Part shown: piece after piece, positions 41,349 through 45,570 of the stretch
Layout: every line of letters begins with the position of its first letter
Numbering within the stretch: the first letter of the stretch is position 1
Assembly (NCBI GenBank): GCA_009692205.1
Contig: SHZR01000022.1
Span: forward strand, 1 to 45,570
Direction: 5' to 3'
Length of the DNA: 45,570 nt
Origin: Gemmatimonadota bacterium
GTDB taxonomy: Bacteria; Gemmatimonadota; Gemmatimonadetes; Longimicrobiales; Gaopeijiaceae
Notes under the pieces: generated by a model
Told to the model about the DNA's origin: nothing
The model's input: only the letters and a program-made list of their open reading frames with translations
Database searches by the model: none
Made by a program: the position numbers and the translations under genes

Positions 41349-41720
41349 ATGAAGGCCAAGTCCCTGCTCCTCGCGGTCGGAGTCCTGCTTGCCGTCGGGG
41401 CGACCTACGTCGACGCACTCCACTTCGCGCTCAGCCGCTCGGTTCCTGCGGCGGATGCGGCGGTGGCTGCACCGGCCGAAGTGCGACTCTGGTTCACCGA
41501 GGCCGCGGCTGAGAACTCCGTCGGTATCCGCCTCGTCAATGCGGCGGGCGCGGTCGTCGAGACCGGCGAGACCGCGCAGGCCGCCGACAATGCCCCTGTC
41601 TACTCCGTTGCCGTAGGCCATACGCTCGCGGCGGGCCGCTATACCGTCGCATGGCGGGGTATCGGGGACGACGGCCACGTCGTGCAGGGCGATTTCGCCT
41701 TCACGGTGAGCGCCCAGTAA
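41349..41720 (+). CDS. CopC-like copper resistance protein
   Basis: 123 residues, exported (signal MKAKSLLLAVGVLLAVGATYVDA). The CopC beta-sandwich is clear: LSRSVPAADAAVAAPAEVRLWFTEA, IRLVNAAGAVV, GRYTVAWRGIGDDGHVVQGDFAFTV. A His lies near the mature N-terminus (LHF) and another in DGHVV, the usual copper(II)-binding area; the family's N-terminal His position looks shifted by one residue, depending on cleavage. Likely a periplasmic copper chaperone. No CopD partner is nearby. Confidence 0.85.
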   Translation: MKAKSLLLAVGVLLAVGATYVDALHFALSRSVPAADAAVAAPAEVRLWFTEAAAENSVGIRLVNAAGAVVETGETAQAADNAPVYSVAVGHTLAAGRYTVAWRGIGDDGHVVQGDFAFTVSAQ

Positions 41721-41731
41721 CCCTCGGCGGC

Positions 41732-42436
41732 GTGGCCTTCATCCTCGGTTCCCTATCTCGCCGGACGCTGCTCGTCCTGTTGCCGGTCGCGGCCACAGCG
41801 TGCGCGCACGGCAATCGACTGGCGGATTTCGACTACCGGGATAGGACGATCTCGGTCGTATCCGACCTTCCGCTTCGACCGGAGGTGCTTTCCGGGCCCT
41901 ACTTCCTGGGTGAACGGTCCGGGGACCCGCTCCGCGACCTCCTACGCGTGGGCGCACGCATCGTCCGGGAGGCGGAGGCGATCGCGGTGCAGGAACGGCT
42001 GGATTCCGCGGCCACGCTGATCGACGTCGGGTACGTCCTCGAGGAGAATGCGCACGAGCGCACCGCGAGGTACCTCGGCGCAGACGCGGTGACGGCGGAT
42101 GAGGATGCGGATTACGTGCTCGAGATCATCGTCGGCGAGTACGGCATCGATGCCGAAGCGTGGGACGCCGCAGCCCAGTTCTTCATCGAAGCGGACGCTG
42201 CGCTGCTGGATGAGGACACGGGCACGGAGATCTGGCGAGCCGAGATCGAGGCTCGCGATCCCATCGGACCGGCGGTCTTCGGCGGGCCCTCCGCGGTGAG
42301 AGACATCGTGACCGCAGCGACGATCGCCGATCTCTCGGTGCAAGAGATCGTCGACATGCTGGAGTCGCTCGCCGACTTCTCCGCACGCGTGATCACCGAC
42401 CGGCTGCGAGACGACCTGCGGGAAGCCCGGCGGTAG
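41732..42436 (+). CDS. Outer-membrane lipoprotein of unknown function
   Basis: 234 residues from GTG 41732. Lipoprotein signal ends at VAATAC (Cys about 24). The body is acidic: VGARIVREAEAIAVQERLDSA, then ADYVLEIIVGEYGIDA and ADAALLDEDTGTEIWRAEIEA, a strand pattern (L.D..TG..IW) like that of CsgG/LpoB-type envelope lipoproteins. The ending is helical (VQEIVDMLESLADFSARV). No defined family recognised. It sits three bases before the adaptor gene, so it is likely part of that exporter operon, perhaps as its outer-membrane partner. Confidence 0.75.
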   Translation: MAFILGSLSRRTLLVLLPVAATACAHGNRLADFDYRDRTISVVSDLPLRPEVLSGPYFLGERSGDPLRDLLRVGARIVREAEAIAVQERLDSAATLIDVGYVLEENAHERTARYLGADAVTADEDADYVLEIIVGEYGIDAEAWDAAAQFFIEADAALLDEDTGTEIWRAEIEARDPIGPAVFGGPSAVRDIVTAATIADLSVQEIVDMLESLADFSARVITDRLRDDLREARR

Positions 42437-42439
42437 CGG

Positions 42440-43618
42440 ATGTCCGAGAGCTCTCCGCGCCCCCCATCCCCCGTCCGCTTCGTACGGTGGGCATTGTTAG
42501 GCGGGGCGGTCGTGGTCGTCGGGCTTCGGCTGACGTCTCCTGTCGAGGTGCAGGCCGTCGCCCTGAGCCGGCAAGACATCGTGCAGACGCTGGCGGTCGT
42601 GGGACGCGTTCGGGTGCCTTCCCGGGTGGGGCTGGGCGCCACGGTAACGGGCACCGCGGACGAAGTACGCGTCCGGGAAGGCGACCGTGTGCGAGCGGGC
42701 GACGTCCTCGTCACCCTGGACGACCGCGAGGCTCGGGCCGCCCTGCTGCAGGCCGAGGCGTCACTGGCCGAGATCGCGGCGGGCTCGGCCGAGGCCGTGG
42801 AGCAGGCCGAAAGGGAAGCGGGGCAGGCTCAGCGCGACTTGGAGCGCATCCGTGCGGTGCGGCAGGCCGGCGGCCTCACCCAACAGCAGTTGGAGCAGGC
42901 GGAGCAGCGTGCGGCGGACGCCGGGAGCCGACTCGAATCCCTCCGCGCCCAAGCCTCGGGCGCATCGGGCGCCGGTGAGCCGGCCGCGGTGGCCAGGGCG
43001 CGCGCAGAGCTCGAGGCCGCGCGGGCCCGGCTCGCGTTGACCCGCATCACGGCGCGCGCCGACGGGGTCATCCTGACCCGAGCGGTGGAGCCCGGTGACG
43101 CGGTATCGCCAGGCCGAGTCTTGCTGGAGATGGCGATCGACGGCCCGGTCCAGCTCGTCGTCTTCCCGGGCGAGGAGAACCTGGATCAGTTGAAGCTCGG
43201 GGCGGTCGCGACGGCGACCAGCGACGCCTTCCCGGACCGGACCTTCGAGGCCACGGTCGCTCTCATCGCTCCCGCCGTGGATCCGACGCAAGGGACCGTG
43301 GAGGTGAGGCTCACGGTTTCCGATGTGCCGGACTACATCCGCCCGGAGATGACGGTCTCGGTGAACATCGAAGCCGGACGTCGGGTCGGCGCGAGTGTGC
43401 TCCCGGAGGATGCGGTGCAGGGGTTGGGGACCGCGCAACCTTGGGTCGGCGTGATCCGGGATGGACGCCTCTCTCGGCAGGACGTGGGGGTGGGTCTAAG
43501 GGCCGGCGGGTTCGTGGAGATCCTGTCCGGATTGGAGCCGGACGAGGCCGTGGTTCTCTCGGCGGCCGCCTCGGACCTGGGCAAGAAGGTGAGGGTCGAG
43601 GACGCGGCTCCGGCTTAG
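42440..43618 (+). CDS. Periplasmic adaptor (HlyD/MacA-type membrane fusion protein)
   Basis: 392 residues. An N-terminal anchor (FVRWALLGGAVVVVGLRL, 14-31) is followed by a lipoyl-type half (GTADEVRVREGDRVRAGDVLVTLDDREA), a helical hairpin (about 95-185, Ala/Glu/Gln-rich), the second lipoyl half (ARLALTRITARADGVILTRAVEPGDAVSPG) and a beta-barrel domain with PAVDPTQGTVEVRLTV. It links an inner-membrane pump to the outer membrane. Order with the next two genes (adaptor, permease, ATPase) matches DevBCA. Confidence 0.92.
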   Translation: MSESSPRPPSPVRFVRWALLGGAVVVVGLRLTSPVEVQAVALSRQDIVQTLAVVGRVRVPSRVGLGATVTGTADEVRVREGDRVRAGDVLVTLDDREARAALLQAEASLAEIAAGSAEAVEQAEREAGQAQRDLERIRAVRQAGGLTQQQLEQAEQRAADAGSRLESLRAQASGASGAGEPAAVARARAELEAARARLALTRITARADGVILTRAVEPGDAVSPGRVLLEMAIDGPVQLVVFPGEENLDQLKLGAVATATSDAFPDRTFEATVALIAPAVDPTQGTVEVRLTVSDVPDYIRPEMTVSVNIEAGRRVGASVLPEDAVQGLGTAQPWVGVIRDGRLSRQDVGVGLRAGGFVEILSGLEPDEAVVLSAAASDLGKKVRVEDAAPA

Positions 43619-43619
43619 C

Positions 43620-44837
43620 ATGCCCTTCGAACTCTTCGTGGCGCTTCGCTACCTGAAGGACCAGCGCCGGCAGAGTGGGCTGATCCTGGCCGGGATCGGT
43701 GTGGGAGTCGGCGTCATCATCTTCCTGTCGGCGCTCATCACGGGGCTGCAGCAGAGCATCGTCGACCGCACGCTCGGCAGTCAGGCCCATGTGGTGATCC
43801 GCCCGCCTGAGGAGGCGCCGCGCGTGCATGCTTCGCCGACCGGCGAGCTGCAGGCGGTGACCGTCGAGCGACCACCCCAGCGCGTCCGCTCGATCGACGG
43901 CTGGCAGGAGATCGAGGCCACGCTTCGGCGGACGGCCGGCGTGACCGGCGTCGCCCCGACGGTCACCGGTCCGGCGATCGCGGTCCGAGGGCAGGGCTCC
44001 ATCGGGATCTCGGTGCGAGGCATCGACGTGGAGAGCTATCAGACGATCGTGGACGTACAGGACCGGCTGGTCGAGGGCACGTTCGACCTCGCCGGCTTCC
44101 GGGCCGTGGTCGGCACGGAGCTCGCTGCCAAGCTCGGGGTCTCCATCGGCGGTCGCATCCGCGTCCAGACCGCGGCCGACCGGGGCGGGGTCTACACGAT
44201 CTCCGGGATCTTCGACTTCCGCTCGGTCGCCCTGAACGAGAGCCTGGTCTTCGTGTCGCTCCGGGGTGCGCAGACGCTGTTCGACCTCACCGGTGGGGTG
44301 TCCAGCCTCGAGGTGAAGGGCGGCGACGTGTTCGAGGCCGAAGCGCTCGCGGCGCGTATCCGAGACCGCACGGGCCTGCTCGCCGAGAGCTGGATGGAGC
44401 AGAACGGCGATCTGTTGGTCGCGCTCCGCTCGCAGAGCATGTCGAGCATCATGATCCAGGTCTTCGTCATCCTCGCCGTGGCGCTCGGCATCGCCAGCGT
44501 CCTGGCGGTGTCGGTCGTGCAGAAGGCCCGGGAGATCGGGATTCTGCGGGCCACCGGGACCCGGTCGGGGAAGGTGACCCGGATCTTCCTTCTCCAGGGC
44601 ACGATCCTCGGCATGCTCGGGTCGCTGCTGGGGATCGCCCTCGGGACCTTTCTGGCTCTGTTCTTCGCGGGGATGGCGCAGGGTCCGGATGGGTCGGCCA
44701 CGTTCCCGGTGGCCCTCACGGGCTGGTTGTACGGGCGCTCCGTCGCGGTGGCTGTGATCGTCGGACTCTTCGCGGCGGTGCTCCCGGCCCGTGACGCGAC
44801 CCGAATGGACCCGGCCACCGTCATTCGCAATGGCTGA
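43620..44837 (+). CDS. FtsX/LolE-type ABC permease
   Basis: 405 residues with four TM helices: one near 21-45 (SGLILAGIGVGVGVIIFLSA), then a periplasmic domain (about 50-270) and three near the end (MIQVFVILAVALGIASVLAV, ILGMLGSLLGIALGTFLALF, VAVAVIVGLFAAVLPA). N-terminal FELFVALRYLKDQRRQSGLI and C-terminal RDATRMDPATVIRNG are typical of LolC/E- and DevC-like permeases. It starts one base after the adaptor stop and overlaps the ATPase start by eight bases. Confidence 0.92.
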   Translation: MPFELFVALRYLKDQRRQSGLILAGIGVGVGVIIFLSALITGLQQSIVDRTLGSQAHVVIRPPEEAPRVHASPTGELQAVTVERPPQRVRSIDGWQEIEATLRRTAGVTGVAPTVTGPAIAVRGQGSIGISVRGIDVESYQTIVDVQDRLVEGTFDLAGFRAVVGTELAAKLGVSIGGRIRVQTAADRGGVYTISGIFDFRSVALNESLVFVSLRGAQTLFDLTGGVSSLEVKGGDVFEAEALAARIRDRTGLLAESWMEQNGDLLVALRSQSMSSIMIQVFVILAVALGIASVLAVSVVQKAREIGILRATGTRSGKVTRIFLLQGTILGMLGSLLGIALGTFLALFFAGMAQGPDGSATFPVALTGWLYGRSVAVAVIVGLFAAVLPARDATRMDPATVIRNG

Positions 44838-45558
44838 GATGCCTGCGCCGAACGGCACGGGTCGAGGCGTCATCGTGCGTGCGGAGCGGATCGGGAAGAC
44901 CTACGGCGAGCGCGTGGTCACCGAGGTCCTCAAGGGAATCGACTTCGAGTTGAAGCAGGGCGAGTTCTGTGCGCTCACGGGGCCGTCCGGCTCGGGCAAG
45001 ACCACGTTCCTCAACCTGGTCGGGCTTCTGGACCAACCCACGAACGGTCGAATCCTGATCGACGGCCAGGACACGGGCGCGTTGAGCGACGCCGCGCGCA
45101 CCGACCTAAGAGGCACCAGGCTCGGCTTCGTCTTCCAATTCCACCATCTGCTGCCTGCGTTCACCGCGCTCGAGAACGTCATGATGCCGCTGCTGGCCCA
45201 GCACGGACGTCCGGCGGCTTGGATGCGGGAGAAGGCGGCGGCACTCCTGGACGAGGTCGGGCTCTCCGAGCGAGCGCGCTACCGCGTCACCGATCTGTCC
45301 GGGGGTCAGCAGCAACGCGTGGCGGTAGCCCGGGCCCTGGTGGCGGATCCGATGCTGGTGCTGGCGGACGAGCCCACCGGGAATCTGGACACCGAGACGA
45401 GCTCGCAGGTCATGGAACTCCTGCGGGACTCCAACAGGCACCGGGGCACGGCGTTCCTGATCGTCACCCACGACGAGGGCATCTCGTCCCAATGCCCGCG
45501 CGTCATCCACATGGTGGATGGGCGGGTGGACTGGGAACGCAACGACAGTCCGACCTAG
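44830..45558 (+). CDS. ABC transporter ATP-binding protein, LolD/DevA-like
   Basis: 242 residues. Walker A GPSGSGKT at 51-58, Q-loop VFQFHHLLPAFTALENVM, signature LSGGQQQRVAVARAL near 156, Walker B LVLADEPTGNLD and switch His in IVTHDEG. Same subfamily as the ATPase at 31756 but only moderately alike. Powers the preceding permease. ATG 44830 overlaps the permease stop; ATG 44839 is an alternative. The stop lies 12 bases before the window end, so later genes of the operon may be missing. Confidence 0.93.
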   Translation: MAEMPAPNGTGRGVIVRAERIGKTYGERVVTEVLKGIDFELKQGEFCALTGPSGSGKTTFLNLVGLLDQPTNGRILIDGQDTGALSDAARTDLRGTRLGFVFQFHHLLPAFTALENVMMPLLAQHGRPAAWMREKAAALLDEVGLSERARYRVTDLSGGQQQRVAVARALVADPMLVLADEPTGNLDTETSSQVMELLRDSNRHRGTAFLIVTHDEGISSQCPRVIHMVDGRVDWERNDSPT

Positions 45559-45570
45559 CGTCGGTACCGT

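Noticed and set aside
43311-44873. A 520-codon minus-strand frame
   Set aside because: Antisense to the adaptor and permease genes, with Arg/Asp/His-rich composition typical of shadows.

Overview
The window is high-GC bacterial chromosome. It carries a long co-directional housekeeping cluster, thrS ... infC-rpmI-rplT-pheS-pheT-(coiled-coil gene)-zapA-rny ... folD-xseA-xseB-ispA-dxs-nadK-recN, and then rho. This order, the GTG/TTG starts, the didermic envelope genes (outer-membrane barrels, lipoproteins, an adaptor/ABC exporter) and a secreted family with a TPDGRPDLQGIW motif best fit Gemmatimonadota or a close relative. The phylum call is an inference from gene order and protein style, not a computed placement.

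Layout. Positions 1-2280 hold the right end of an IS3-type element, a wrecked addiction-module antitoxin, an aldo/keto reductase and an intact RelE/ParE-type toxin-antitoxin pair. A secreted sugar dehydrogenase broken by one in-frame TGA (2315-3502, minus) diverges from thrS. After an RDD-like membrane protein comes an infC leader with an attenuator-like hairpin and an infC gene that begins with AUC. Translation genes (to 11677) run into cell division (coiled-coil protein plus zapA), RNA decay (rny), folate (folD), DNA repair (xseAB, recN), isoprenoid synthesis (ispA, dxs) and NAD kinase. Many stop/start codons overlap, which suggests translational coupling.

Positions 22.8-28.7 kb are an envelope and RNA island: a large outer-membrane barrel, tRNA-Gly(GCC), two paralogous small barrels (one frameshifted at a G7 tract inside its signal peptide), tRNA-Cys(GCA) followed by duplicated hairpin copies of its own 3' end, a small secreted protein, a frameshifted DRR-repeat protein and a Tyr/Trp/Gly-rich secreted protein with a long basic Pro/Ala/Ser tail. 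Rho, an SRPBCC protein and a tesA / ybbA-ybbP-like divergent locus follow, then an aminotransferase and a proline dehydrogenase.

The last 8 kb are accessory: a Phd/PIN toxin-antitoxin pair with a likely leaderless promoter and palindromic operator, a DUF1810 protein, a collapsed MazE/MazF relic, an MFS transporter, a CopC-like protein, a lipoprotein, and an adaptor-permease-ATPase exporter (order as in DevBCA). Four toxin-antitoxin modules or relics in 45 kb, two of them decayed, point to repeated gain and loss at both ends. No CRISPR array, rRNA, prophage or large biosynthetic cluster was seen. The strongest candidates for undescribed biology are the tRNA-Cys 3'-end hairpin units, the twin G7 tracts in the barrel gene, and the infC leader.
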